From: Struthidea cinerea
Taxonomy: Eukaryota > Chordata > Aves > Passeriformes > Corcoracidae
Reading direction: 5' to 3'
NCBI GenBank assembly: GCA_013397865.1
Contig: VZTI01001766.1
Location: 1,992,907 to 2,056,906 of the forward strand
Length of the DNA stretch: 64,000 nucleotides
A program made the translations under genes and the position numbers. Below are positions 13,501-24,719 of this stretch, piece after piece (position 1 is the first letter of the stretch; each line of letters begins with the position of its first letter). The notes beneath the pieces are model-generated. The model was not told where the DNA came from, made no database searches, and worked only from the letters and a program-made list of their open reading frames with translations.

Positions 13501-15675
13501 AAACACACCAATTCTTGAAGTTGGAGAGAAGTTTTCCAGAGATGCAATAACTAAGCCATTTGGTAATTTTGTGATCTGGATTAAAAACAAAAAAAACCTT
13601 TGTTTTCGTTCAGTGTAAGTACTATCACAGCTCTACTTTGACTGAGTTTAAAAAAAATAAATTAAAAAGAGATGGAAAAAAAAAACCAACCCTGTATTTT
13701 AATACTGACCTCAAGATCCTGAGACTCCGGAGATAATTTCACTTTTGCTGCAGTTCCTGAGGATGCAACTTTGGGAGCTACTTTAAGTGAGTAAAATCTC
13801 TTCTAGAGGAGAAAGCATAAGAGAATGGATTTCCTTAATTAGTTCATCACATGTTTCCATATATACTGAAAAAGAAACTAATTTTAAAGTAGAAATACAA
13901 TGAAGGACTTCAAACACTGGAGTAAAAACAGTGATTCCCTTGTAATTCCTCTGATTATTTTTTACATCAGTCAGGACCTGTGCTATGACTTACACAAGGA
14001 CTTTGGAATTTCAAGAAACCGCACTGTAAGAATGCTTTCCTCCCCTCCTCTCTTTGTTGCTGTACAGTGGGAATCTCTCTCAATCAGTCAGTAGGACACC
14101 TGCAGAGCAATTAACTGAACCAAGAGCCACAGCAATCCGCATACGCAGCACAACACCTTGGAGGTAACTTTAAATTCCTTAGGTGTAGGCAGTTCAGCTC
14201 TTGAAGAGTCACCTCAGAGCTCCAACCTGTCTGCACTGACTGCTGCATACAAAGAGGACACGTGGGCAAGTCCCCAGACTGCAGTTTGGACCTGCTAAAA
14301 TGGGGCCGGAGGAGGCCATGAAGATGATCTAGTACTGGAGCATCTCTGCTACACAGACAGGCTCAGAGAGCTGGGGGTGTTCGGCCTGGAGAAGAGAAGG
14401 CTCCAGGCAGACCTCATTCCAACCTTGCAGGACCTTAAAGGGGCTTTTGAAAGAGATGGAGAGAGACTTTTTATACAGGCAGATAGTGACAGGACAAAGG
14501 GGAATGATTTTAAACTGTCAGAGAGTTTAAATTAGATTTTGGGAAGACATTCTTCCCTAAGAGTGTGGTGAGGCACTGGAAAAGTTGCCCAGAGAAGTTG
14601 TGGATGCCTCATCCCTGGAAATGCTCACGGCCAGGTTGGATGGGGCCTGGAACAACCTGGTCTAGTGAAAGGTGTCCCTGCCCATGGCAGGGGCCTGGAA
14701 TGAGATGATCTATAAGGTCCATTCCAACCCAAACCATTCCATGATTCTAGGATTCTAATAACCAGAAGCAGTCCTTCACACGAAAGAGGTGCGTATCACA
14801 AAAGCCCTGCCTTCAGCAGCTAGCAACAGAAATGACAAGACAATTGATTTCAAATCTGAAATGCTATTGCTTTCCACCCACTTTAGAAGTTGCTTATACT
14901 AGTAAATTTACATATTACTCTTGTTTTCACATTAAAAAATAACTTAATTCCCATACATCTCAAGGTGAAAGCCGAGTGACAGAAACACCACTGCACTCAG
15001 CTGTAAGGATGCCAGTGATGTAATTCCCATTGCTTTACCAGAGACTGTCCAGCGTATGAGTCTAGGAAAAACTCCTTCCCCTACAAGGATTTGGTAAGAC
15101 ACCTAGTTTTAACCTCTAAGTCTAGTCATTTATGAACTACCACTGCATATCTAAAACCGACCCACAAACACGCTGTCACTCAGAGGTCATTCTCCATCCC
15201 ACTCGAGCGCATTTGCAGGGGAGATCCAACACAGGTTCCACCCCAGCTGTCCGCCGGCTCCACGAGAGCCTTTGAGCAGCACAAGCCGCCTGCCTCCTCC
15301 CCGCCTCCGGGACACGCCAAGCCCCCGTGCCAAGGGCACCACCATGTCCCAAGCAGCTGAAGCTTCTCCAGCGCGGCTCTGGCAAAGCCTCGGGCGCCGC
15401 TCGCTGCGCGGCGCTCCGGGCCCGGCCCGCGGCCTGTCTGACCTTCAGCCGCCGTCCCGCTNNNNNNNNNCAGCCCGGCAGCCCCGCTGCCATGACCGCC
15501 GTCCGCCGCCCCCTGCCCGGCTCGCCGCCCCGGCCTGGCCGGGGTCAGGCCCGCCCGCAACCGCCGGGCCCGGACTGCGGCTGTCACCGCCAGCTGTGCC
15601 TCTCCCGCACCGCGCACGGCGCGCCCGGGTCTCGCTCACCGAGAGGGAACGCGCGGCTACCGGGAACCGCTTCAT
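4562..15675 (-). CDS. UQCRC2: UQCRC2, cytochrome b-c1 complex core protein 2, complete (14 coding exons, 457 aa)
   Basis: Core protein 2 of mitochondrial respiratory complex III (inner membrane, matrix face), a non-catalytic M16-peptidase relative. Coding exons in transcript order: 15640-15675, 13710-13802, 13426-13575, 12924-12988, 11890-11946, 11420-11544, 9974-10071, 9493-9550, 9232-9327, 8185-8384, 7832-7912, 7181-7257, 5507-5660, 4562-4645. They total 1374 bases with every phase matching, giving 457 aa against about 453 in human. Exon 1 encodes MKRFPVAARSLS, a basic mitochondrial presequence start, joined to KRFYSLKVAPK. The protein shows TKLPNGLVIASLEN and HLLRLASNL, where active proteases carry HxxEH, so zinc binding is lost as is normal for the family. 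It ends GNTPFLDEL. All introns are GT-AG; the donor of exon 4 (GTTGGT) is weak. The start is the only ATG that splices in frame to exon 2. Transcription probably begins in the CpG island shared with CRYM. Confidence 0.96.
6306..6445. repeat. A-rich low-complexity tract in a UQCRC2 intron
   Basis: An uninterrupted run of about 18 A residues is followed by A- and CA-rich sequence (AAAAC units), inside the intron between UQCRC2 exons 12 and 13. It could be simple low complexity or the tail of an old retrotransposed element. I see no recognisable element body beside it. Confidence 0.6.
14300..14757 (+). mobile_element. CR1-type LINE, 5'-truncated 3' end
   Basis: About 460 bases in UQCRC2 intron 1 match the well-known avian CR1 3' region. 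It has GGGGTGTTCGGCCTGGAGAA near 14375, a run through CCAGAGAAGTTGTGGATGCC near 14588, and GGTCCATTCCAACCC near 14717. It closes with the terminal ATTCTAGGATTCT-like repeats at about 14745-14757. Orientation is plus, so antisense to UQCRC2. Scattered substitutions suggest an old copy. No reverse-transcriptase frame remains. The subfamily is not determined. Confidence 0.9.
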
Positions 15676-15710
15676 CGTCCCGCGCCCCTCGGCTCGGCCC
15701 CGGCCAGGAC

Positions 15711-15718
15711 AAGATGGC
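15711..15718 (+). promoter_or_regulatory. YY1-like site AAGATGGC near the UQCRC2 transcription start
   Basis: CAAGATGGCTG matches the YY1 core (AAGATGGC) and lies 36 bases upstream of the UQCRC2 start codon. YY1 elements are frequent around the 5' ends of nuclear genes for oxidative-phosphorylation subunits. Occupancy cannot be read from sequence. Confidence 0.4.
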
Positions 15719-15941
15719 TGTCCCGGAGGGAGACCCCGCCTTCCCGGCACGCCCCGCGCCGCGCTGACCTTCCAGCGAGCGAACCCCGAACTCTACTGCT
15801 CCGGCGGGACGGCGCGCCGGGAGGCAACAGCGCCACCGCGCGAGCGCCGGGGACTGTGCGCCTGCGCCGCGTGCCGCCCCCTCCCGGGCACTGGGGGCCG
15901 TGACACCCTGCGGGGCGCGGGGTCCCGGCGGCGGCGGTCCC

Positions 15942-16006
15942 TCGGGAACGTGCCCCGGCAACGTCCCTCCGGAACGTGCTTCGGGAATGTCCCTCGGGGT
16001 CGTGCC
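15942..16006 (+). repeat. Degenerate GGAACGT direct repeats in the promoter island
   Basis: Four imperfect copies of a 10-base motif (GGGAACGTGC, GGCAACGTCC, GGAACGTGCT, GGGAATGTCC) follow one another at roughly 12-14-base spacing. They lie between the UQCRC2 and CRYM starts. They could be leftover minisatellite or clustered protein-binding sites. No factor is assigned. Confidence 0.5.
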
Positions 16007-16237
16007 GCGGGGCGCGGGCCCCGACGGCGGCTGTCCCTCGGTCTGTGTCCAACCTATGTCAGGGCCATTCCGTGGCGTTCGCAGCCTCCTTCCCCCGAGC
16101 GCTGCCTGGGTGAGGAGGGACAGCGGCGGTGCCTGCGGGTGCGGCAGCTCCCGGGCCGCCGGAGCTCCCCTCGAGCAGGACTTCAGCGGGGACACAGCGG
16201 GATCTGCCCCGCGGCCGTGATTGGCGTGGGGCGCGGA

Positions 16238-16318
16238 GGCGGTTCCGCGGGGCGGTTCCGCGGGGCGGTTCCGCGGGGCGGTTCCGCGGGGCGGTTCCGC
16301 GGGGCGGTTCCGCGGGGC
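16238..16318 (+). repeat. 13-bp GC-box minisatellite, six copies, upstream of CRYM
   Basis: Six essentially identical head-to-tail copies of GGGCGGTTCCGCG. Each junction makes a GGGCGG Sp1-type box and each unit contains the palindrome CCGCGG. The array ends about 100 bases before the CRYM start codon, so it falls in the core promoter or 5' UTR. The lack of divergence between units implies recent expansion and likely length polymorphism. Confidence 0.9.
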
Positions 16319-16383
16319 CGCCCCGGCGAGATCTTAGCGGCGGTGCGGGCGGTGCGCGGTGTCGCAGTCTCGGAGTCCCGTGG

Positions 16384-16403
16384 TCCCGTCCCGTCCCGTC
16401 CCG
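16384..16403 (+). repeat. TCCCG pentamer repeat in the CRYM 5' UTR
   Basis: Four perfect TCCCG units sit 17 bases upstream of the CRYM start codon, in the presumed 5' UTR. Confidence 0.7.
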
Positions 16404-16420
16404 TCCGCCCGGTTCTCGCC

Positions 16421-19400
16421 ATGGGCTCGACTCCGCCCGTGTTCATCGGCGCCGAGGAGGTGGAGAAGCACCTGCACCGCGCCAGCCTCCTGCTGCCGGC
16501 GCTGGAGGCCGCCCTGGCCAACTTCTCCGCGGGCGCGGCGGGCGGGGTGGTGCAGCCCGTGCGCACCGTGCTGCCCGTGCCCCGCCACGGCGGGTGAGGC
16601 ACGCAGCGGGGCTGCCCTGGCGGGACGGCGAGCGGGGTACCGGCAGCGGGGGTAGCGGAGGCGCGGCGGGGAAGGGACGGGGTGGGCGGATTTGGAGCAT
16701 CAGAAAAGGCCCCTGGTACCGAGTTACCGATTAACCGGCCGGTAGCGGCGTGGCGGTCCCAGCCCGCTGGCTGTGAGCTCCTCGGGTAACGGTGCGTGAG
16801 TAACGCGGGTGATTCTCCCCCCGAGGTACCTCGGAGTCATGCCCGCGTACAGTGCTGCAGACGATGCGCTGACAACCAAGTTGGTGACTTTCTATGAGCA
16901 CCTGAAGGACTCCTCTGTGCCTTCTCACCAAGCGACTGTCCTCTTATTTGACCCCAGCAATGGTACTTTGAAAGCTGTAAGTCTCGTGTGTCCTTCTGCA
17001 TTCTTCTCTGCTCATGCTTCTGCTTCTTGGGAGCTGGAGCTGGTGTAAATTGGCCTGAGTTTACCAACATCATCAATGTGTTTGTGTCAAATCAGGATTT
17101 GGCCTAAAGCTGCCTATGTTTCGTTTGTGTTAAACTGTACTCACTGTGCTATTTACTGCTGCTCGTGGTTTGAATCTGATAGCTCAGAGGGGAACTGGAA
17201 GAGAGAAATTATCAGGAAAATTTTATCTTGCATTTGAAAGCAAAAATACCCCTCACCTTGTGGATAAAGAGTGGATCCTGAACCATCTTAAGTCTCAAAT
17301 TGAAAGAGATTTACAATTTGCATTGCAGGGAATAGTATAAGAGTCTGATTACTTTATTTAAAGAATTTAAGGAATTTCTTTTAAGAACAGTGATGATTTG
17401 CATTGCACTTTAGTGATAATGATTTATTAGAGGGCCAGAACTGGTCAAGAAAACTATCTTGGGTTTTTCTATCAAATGTGCGGGGTTTTTAAGCCCCATA
17501 ATTAATATGTGATATTAATTATATTATATGCAGTAGCTAATGCACATTGAGGCAGGAGTGTCCCATGTGTGATACACATTTAAGGAATTCCATGGTTCCC
17601 TGTCATCCCTCTGTACAGACCAAGACAGTGCAGACTGGGGAACCACTGCCAGCTTGCACTGGTCCCTGGTCTTACTGGAGTGCAGAGCATCGGAGTCGTA
17701 TCCATCTATTCCCTGTGCTGGAGAGCCAGGGAAGTGCAGGGCATCAGCAGTTGGGTGAGTTAGAGGTGGCTCTTCTCTGACCATTTTCACTCCTTTTGTG
17801 CTGATGGAATGGCAGGGAAGAACTGGAATAAACAGAGAATCTGCCCAGTTTGAATGTGACTCTGTATGGTTGCTGTAATAATAATTACCAACTTTTACGT
17901 GTGTATATCTTTTATATCTGTAATACCACATCATCCACAAATTGGATGAAAACGTTTGGCATTTATTCATATTTTCGATGTTCACATCAGTCTGTTTGAA
18001 TTTTTTTAAAGGTCCTGGATGGCAGTGTCATTACAGCAAAACGAACAGCTGCAGTTTCTGCCATCGCTACCAAGGTGTGTCTTCTGTTCTCTCATCTGGG
18101 GCTTGGAGTTATAAAATAACTAGGAGGAATGATTCAAATGGCTTTTCATCCAGTACAGCTTTAAGTTAGATTTATGCTAACACTTAAGCTCAGTGTTTTG
18201 AGTCAGTCATGTCTGGCTTTAACACTTTGTGCGTGATTGGAGAAGGACCCTGAGTTATATTTTTGTGGCTTCTATTGCACGCTCTTCTAGGAATTTCCTG
18301 AGCTGTCTTTCTCTGTAATTTTCTTTCTTTTGTGTTTGTCTTAACCTGCCCCTTTATGGCTTTGGGCGATGTAGCTGTGGTGATATACTGAATTTTATTT
18401 AGATAGATGCCTTCTTCTGTCAGGACAGGACAGGTGGGTTGCACTGGACCTGTGAAAAGAGGGAAAAAGCACATTTCCTGAGCAGTTAAGATAGATGATG
18501 CCCAGTATAGATGGATAACTTGTCCAGAGGTGTCTGTCTGTCTGTCAGTGTCTCTGTTGTCACTGGAAGATGTCCAGATGACTGTCCCTGACCATGGCCA
18601 TAAACTTCAGTGTCTGAAGACAGGTGAGGTATATCTGGCTGTGTGTTGCTTTACATCACCTCAGTTTCAGTGGGAAATTGTTGTGTTGGAATTCTTTTTT
18701 AAAACCTGTTTTTGGTTGGGCTGCTAACAGCAGGAGGACAGCAAGTGGCCATGCATTGCACAGCAGGGTTTTAGCCTTCACCTCAAAGGGTGAGGCAATT
18801 AGAAGAGGGCCAGAGCTGAAAAATACTGTTGTTTGTCACCCCTGAGCTTTGCATCAGAGTGAAGGCTGATCTCACTGCTTTGTGAGGGGCAGTCCTCATG
18901 CCAGGGTGGCTCTGTCCATGGCAGTGGAGCTACGCTGGCATAAAACTGAGTGAAGGACCTGTCCCCAAGAGCTTCTGCTGAACCAAAGGACAGAATGATC
19001 TGCAATGAACTCCTTGGACAGGAGGTTACAGGACCTCATTCATTTTGGCCATTCTTTATTGGGTCAGTTCTGATGGTTTTTGTGCAGTCCATGCTGGCTT
19101 CAAAGGAGCTTGGCTGCTGAAGGTTCTTGAAGATCAGATCCTTCATTGTCATCTGTTGTTTTGGGAAATTTTCAGGAGTGTTTGAGTTTAGCTCGTGTTT
19201 GTCATCTTGTCCTCTTTATGGGATTTGCTTTTCAAAGACCCACGGTCTTACGCAAAGAGCCTTTGAAATCAGTGCTTCAGAGTCTTTAAAAGGCACACTA
19301 AAACAAGTTCTTGTTACTGGAAAATGGGATCAATGAGATTTTTTTGCATTTGTTTGAAGCAGAATAAACCTTGAGAGCCTAGACAATTCCAAAGCTTTTT

Positions 19401-22400
19401 AGACAGGAGTGAGTGGCCACAGCAAATGTGTAAACAAGGATAGGTTAGGGCTGGGCTCCAGCAGCCCTGTCTTCCCCTTTGCCAGGTACTGGTGAATCAC
19501 AGGCAAGAACTAAACCAGGAAACCAAAAGCAACTGTAGAACTGAATTGTATTATTTGTTCCTCAGAACCATCCCAATTTTTACAATGTCTGGGTGTTATG
19601 GCTCTTGCCATGCCAAGCTGTGTTTGTGGTGTGATTTATTGAATTTATTGAATTTATTGAATTCAAGAAGGTGTTTTAGTGTGGGGCTGCCAGGACCAGT
19701 TTACTGGTGCAGCTGCCACTCTCAGTAGTGATGGTTTGTGGGATTCTGAGCCCTGCTTTCAGCCAGTGCAGGACATCAGCACTGTGGTTTTACACTTAAT
19801 CAGCCACAGGGGTGTGTCAATACTGGGGTGTGCTGAGGCCCCAGAACTTGCTGTTCGTGCTGTTGCATCTTGGATCTGAATTTCGAGTCAGACAATTCAA
19901 CACTGGACTTAAGCCAAGATGTGCTTTGGTGCCATTGATGCTAGCTTTTGCATTAAAAAAAGCCCTATATATATATAGTGATTATTGTTTATAATACTTG
20001 TTTATATATTTTCTGTTGTTTAAAAGGACTAACAATACTGCTTTCTTTTGTAGTATTTTGATATGTATTTTTAATGCCTGTTAATATATTGTTCCTGTAT
20101 TTTCTCTTTTGTTTTTTTTTTAATTTCTGATACTGTTCAGTTGTTAATGCCAGCTTTTGCAGAAGTGCTGTGCATTTTGGGAGCTGGTGTTCAAGCATAC
20201 AGCCATTACGATATCTTCACAGAACTGTTCACGTTTAAAGAGGTAAGGGACACATCTGAAGAGGATACATTTATTTTTCTCTCTTATGTTGCAGGATACA
20301 TTACAAAACCATTACAGCCAGTGAAGTTGTGTCAGGTCAGGCTGGGATGGAGTTCCAGTTCCCCAGAGCAGCCTTCCCAGTGCTGTGCCCTGGCAGCTCA
20401 AAGGGTCTGACAGCACCCCAGTGTTTTGGCTACTTCTGAGCAGTGCTCACACAGCATCAAGGCTGTCTCTCCAACGTTTGTTTCTGTTCTATTAAACTGC
20501 CTTTATCTCGACCCACAAATTTTTCCATCCCATTTTCTCTTCCCTCTCCCTGTGCTGCTGGGGAGCAGAGTGATAAAACAGCTTTGTGGACACCTGGTGG
20601 CCAGCCATGGTCAATCCACCACAAAAGTTAAGGTTAATCATATTTTGGTTCTGTTTCTACAGAACCTGAGAAGAGTTGGAGCAGCTGTAGAATTTCTTGT
20701 TCAGATGTTGGTATTTAAAAAAAAAAATAAAAGGTTGGAATCAAAGTTGTTTCAGATAGCTTTTTGTCTGAGAAGATCCTACTGTGTAGGCCATGCTTGG
20801 ATAAGCTTTTTGTGACTTTCCCTTAAATGTATTTTTTGGAAACATTTGCATTTTATAAGAACAGTTCTACAAGGAGCTGTTATTCTGGCATCACAGAACA
20901 GGCATTCAATGCAGCTGAACACTCATGAAATTTAGTCACTTGTATGATAACAACATTAAAGGGGAAAAAACCCCCAACCTTTAGGATACGTTTATCTACT
21001 GAAAACTTAAACCAAGTGTTCTGTTTCAGCGAGGAGAAATTCTCCAAGTTAATCTGTCTTCATTTTGGTTTGGTTTTCCTTGTTTTTCTCTGTGAAGGTC
21101 AGGATATGGAATCGCACCGAGGAGAAGGCACTGAAGTTTGCCAGTTCTGTCAGTGGCCCCGTGCGGGTCTGCTCCTCTGCCCAGGAGGCGGTGACAGGGG
21201 CTGATGTGATTGTGACAGTCACTATGGCAACAGCCCCAATCTTGTTTGGAGACTGGGTGAAGCCAGGTGCCCACATCAATGGTATGTTCTGTCCCCGTGG
21301 TGTGCAGCATGTGTTCGTTAGCACATTGTTTAGCATCACCCTCTGTCGAAAACCAGTTCTCTGTGCTTCATGGAATGAATGCTTCTTTCCATTTTGACTT
21401 TTCCTTTCTAGTGAGGACTGCTTTTCCCAGCCCTGTCTTCCTGGAGCCAGAACACCTGCATAATCCAGCAGGGGATTTTGGCTAGAGCATGGGATTTTCT
21501 CTTTTTCCATATGCCCTCTTCTCTTTGCCCTCATGTTGTCATTATTCTCACCTTGCTCTCCATTTAGATAACCCACACAAATGTCTTATTTCCTAAGCAG
21601 TTGCTGCTCATGGTTACATTTCCTTGGTGGCGTCATCTTTTCTTCCACCAATTTTTTAAGCTCCTCTATCTGTTTCTTTTGGGGCTGATCACACCAATTT
21701 ACTTTTCTACTTGAGTTATGAAAATGCAGTAACTGAGTTAAGAGCATCATCATTTAACCTCTAATTATAGTGAGGTTTGGGGGGTTGCTTTTTTTTTTGT
21801 TGCCTGCCTTGTAATGATGTTGCCACACTATTGTTTGGGGTCTCTGGACATGCCCTTGTTTGTTTATTTTTATTAATTGTGGGCCTTGTTCTGATGACCT
21901 TGTGCACTTCCCAGATAGCATAGTAATAAGACAAAAACAGCTTCTCAAAGGGAACAGTTTAAAGAAAGGCCCCACATTCCAGCAGCATCCTACCAATTTT
22001 TCAGACTCAGTTTAGCCCTTTGTCATTGAAAGTTGCTGTCTGTGTTGTGTCATGGCATGGAAGCCAGAAATACAACAAAATCAATTAAGGTCCACAGTCG
22101 CTGAGGCGACACAGACACAAAGACCTCTCTCCTTTCTTTGCCTTTTTTTTACCCTTCATTGAGACATTTGTACTGTTTGAAGAGGCATTTGAGCAACATG
22201 GAATTTATTGTTCCATAACAGTTGGATGTGTAAAAATACCTGAATATAGTATAACTGGGTAGTCCTCTTAGTTTTTGTTGGGTTTCTTGTTTGCTTGTTT
22301 TTTAAGCCCATAAGAAGCTGATAATGATCTTGGTGCTGTGTGTAAAAAGTTAAGCTCCGTGATTTGCTTTCAGTTTCTCTGGGTAAGAAATAATCTAATA

Positions 22401-24499
22401 AAGGTGTGTAAAATTCATTTGGTAATGATCTGATGAAAACAAGGGTACTAGAGATAACAGACAAGGGGAGAGGACTTTCATTTGTCTCAGCTACTCAGAC
22501 TCTTCTGACAAGGATGTTTTACTGACATATCAAATATGATTTTCTGTTGTCCTATCAATCAATATTTCTCCAAGGCTAACACTGTATATTTTGTATATTA
22601 CATTTCAATAATAATGTTACTTCACACGTGTCTTTTGAACAAAATGTGGTTTGAATTTAAACATTGCTCCCAAGTTCATCAGTTTTGTTACTTCAGCTGT
22701 TGGAGCAAGCAGACCAGACTGGAGGGAACTGGATGATGAGCTGATGAAGAATTCTGTTCTGTTTGTGGATTCCAGAGATGCTGCTCTTACAGAATCAGGA
22801 GATGTTATTTTATCAGGGGTAAGACTTTCTGAAATGATGGGCTTTGTTTTTGTGGCAATTGGCTTGCATTCAAAATGAGTTGGTATTGGTGATGTCCTGC
22901 ACTGAAACCTTTAGGGCATCAGATGTAATTGTTAACACTTTCCAGGCAGGGGTTGAAAGACAGACTGGTTTCAGACTGAGACTGCTGTGTCTGTGACCAA
23001 ACCATGCAACCCCTGCATGCACCATTACACGACACCATGTTACAGTGCATGTGTCCAGCATTGGCTTGTGATGATAACAATGCATTGCTGTTGAAAGACC
23101 CACTTCTCCTGCAGTCTTGGGTTATCTTAAATATTTTCAAGTCTATTTATTAAAACCTGTGACTTTCTTCCCATGAGATTTCAGTGTGATTGACACTGAA
23201 TGGACCAGCCCAAAGCATGGACCACACAAGCCAAGCAGACAATGATCTGCAGAGATTTGCCAGCAGGGACTCTTTGAGGCTCAGTGGAGTTTTCTTTTTC
23301 TCTTTTCATGTGTCTGCAGAATAACTATGATTTACACTTTTGAGGTTTAACATAAGAGCTCCAGATATGGTAATGTGTGTGGAATCCCATGTGTTCTGTT
23401 GGATAAGTAACAAGCTATCCACTGTAAAAAACCTTACTGGCTGAGGAAAGTCTGCCAGCTGTTTTTCTTTGAAAACCATTCTGCTCCTCTGATTTCTGTC
23501 CAGTTTCTATATTATTTGTCTGAATGCTGATCTGCTTCACCATGGAAAGTAATCACTTTTGGGATGCAGCACTGGAGGAGTTCTTTCTTTTGAAGTCACT
23601 CAGAAGAAAAGGGGTTTTTTTCCTCTTAACATACGTATGGGCATTATGTTTTTGTATTAATATGTATTTTCTTCACAGGCAGAGATTTTTGCTGAGCTGG
23701 GGGAGGTATTGAAGGGTACAAAACCAGCTCTGCCTGAGAAAACAACAGTCTTTAAATCATTGGGTAAGAACAGCCCCTCCTGTGTACAAGTCTGACAGAA
23801 AACAATGCCTTGTTCTTTATGAGGTCCCCCATGCGTGGGAAAGCTGCCGATCATCTTCAGAGCTGCTGTGGCAATGCACTGTCCACAAGAACATAGACTG
23901 TGATTTGCATTTTCCCTTTTTATTTCCCTTTTTATTTATCTAGCAGGATTGATGTAATGAAAAGTGATAGGAAAGCAGGCAAACAATAGGAAGTCCATTT
24001 TCCATTTCACACTTGTTCAAGACATGACTGCAGCATTTATTAATGGAGCTCCAGCCCGACTGCCCCGCTGTTCCACCCGTGGGGTCTGTCTGACCTGAGA
24101 CAATGTGACAGTGTCCTGTGGGGCTGGGCTTTGGGGAAGGGTGGCACTGGGCATGAATTGCCACGCTCTGAGCTACATGACATCTCCAAAAGGACCCAGT
24201 TGTGATATGAACACTGAAAATTAGGATTCCTACTGTTACATTAACTTCTTACAGCGCACCCAACACCGCATGATGGCTGTGGACTTTGAATGTAGCACTG
24301 TAGGTGTTTGGGATGGGAAATAATTCCTGTTCCTGTCCAGTTAGATAATCTCCCGAGTCTTCCCGTTCCCTTCTGAAGCTAAATTATTTGTACAGCTGAA
24401 TAGCTGTTTGAAGGTGACTTTAATTCTTTTTCAGGGATGGCAGTTGAAGATACAGTAGCAGCAAAATTTGTTTACGATGCGTGGTCAGCTGGTAACTAA
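16421..24499 (+). CDS. CRYM: CRYM, mu-crystallin / ketimine reductase, complete (8 exons, 314 aa)
   Basis: Cytosolic NADPH-dependent ketimine reductase of the ornithine cyclodeaminase/mu-crystallin family, which also binds thyroid hormone T3. Exons: 16421-16593, 16826-16976, 18012-18074, 20141-20242, 21098-21281, 22697-22818, 23679-23763, 24435-24499. The 945 coding bases give 314 aa, the same as human. The start MGSTPPVFIGAEEVEKHL precedes the conserved QPVRTV and GYLGVMPAYSAADDALTTKL blocks. Exon 4 holds the Rossmann loop ILGAGVQAYSHY (about residues 141-152), followed in exon 5 by VRIWNRT, the usual NADP-binding segment. GASRPDWRELDDELM and GMAVEDTVAAK close the fold. All phases agree and every intron is GT-AG. 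Alternatives: none serious. Confidence 0.96.
20335..20625 (+). mobile_element. Degenerate endogenous-retrovirus solo LTR in CRYM intron 4
   Basis: The segment resembles LTRs common in passerine genomes. It has AGCTGGGATGGAGTT-like sequence near its start, CAGTGTTTTGGCTACTTCTG at about 20418, CAGCATCAAGGCTGTCTCTC at about 20453, and a CTATTAAACTGCCTTTATCTCGACCCA poly(A)-signal region near 20490-20515, ending in a purine-rich GGGGAGCAGAGTG part. No internal retroviral genes flank it, so it is a solo LTR. The family (ERVL or ERVK type) is not resolved and the ends are approximate. It lies in sense with CRYM. Confidence 0.65.
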
Positions 24500-24698
24500 A
24501 GAGAGAAGTCTACAATGCCAATGAGGCCAAGAAAATAGTTTGCACTTAGTTTCCTTGAATCCTGTGTTAACAAGAAAGGCACCAATCCTATCTGAATGTG
24601 GCCCTTCTAGAACATTCAAGAAGGAAAAGTAAAACTTCAGCAATAGACTAATTTCTCAAGTTTTCTAATTTCAAGTATTAGATACTTGCATTATTGCT

Positions 24699-24704
24699 AA
24701 TAAA
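24699..24704 (+). terminator. CRYM polyadenylation signal
   Basis: AATAAA 200 bases after the CRYM stop codon, followed by a GT-rich stretch (TGTCTCTCTCTTGT). This implies a 3' UTR of about 220 bases. Confidence 0.75.
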
Positions 24705-24719
24705 TGTCTCTCTCTTGTA

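Larger units (their letters stand above)
15200..16720. promoter_or_regulatory. CpG-island bidirectional promoter between UQCRC2 and CRYM
   Basis: About 1.5 kb of extremely GC- and CpG-rich sequence covers the first coding exons of both genes. Their start codons are 745 bases apart, pointing away from each other (UQCRC2 at 15675, CRYM at 16421). GC boxes (GGGCGG) are abundant, and no TATA box stands out for either gene. Head-to-head genes with one island usually share a promoter region, but co-regulation here is inference: one gene is housekeeping, the other tissue-restricted in mammals. A nine-base N run at 15462-15470 marks a small assembly gap. Confidence 0.8.

Noticed and set aside
13376..13590. 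Start codon 15 bases upstream of UQCRC2 exon 3 coding sequence (MFLIQ..)
   Set aside because: This ATG is in intron sequence before the CCAG acceptor. Splicing from exon 2 gives the conserved junction.
15584..16195. Minus-strand open frame of 203 codons in the same island
   Set aside because: Low-complexity translation of CpG-island sequence. UQCRC2 exon 1 uses a different frame supported by splicing.
15272..16597. Open frame of 441 codons through the UQCRC2-CRYM island
   Set aside because: It crosses an N run, is built of P/R/G/A codons from GC-rich DNA and the 13-bp repeat, and overlaps both real first exons in other frames.
21049..21576. Minus-strand open frame of 175 codons
   Set aside because: Antisense shadow of CRYM exon 5 extended by chance into introns.
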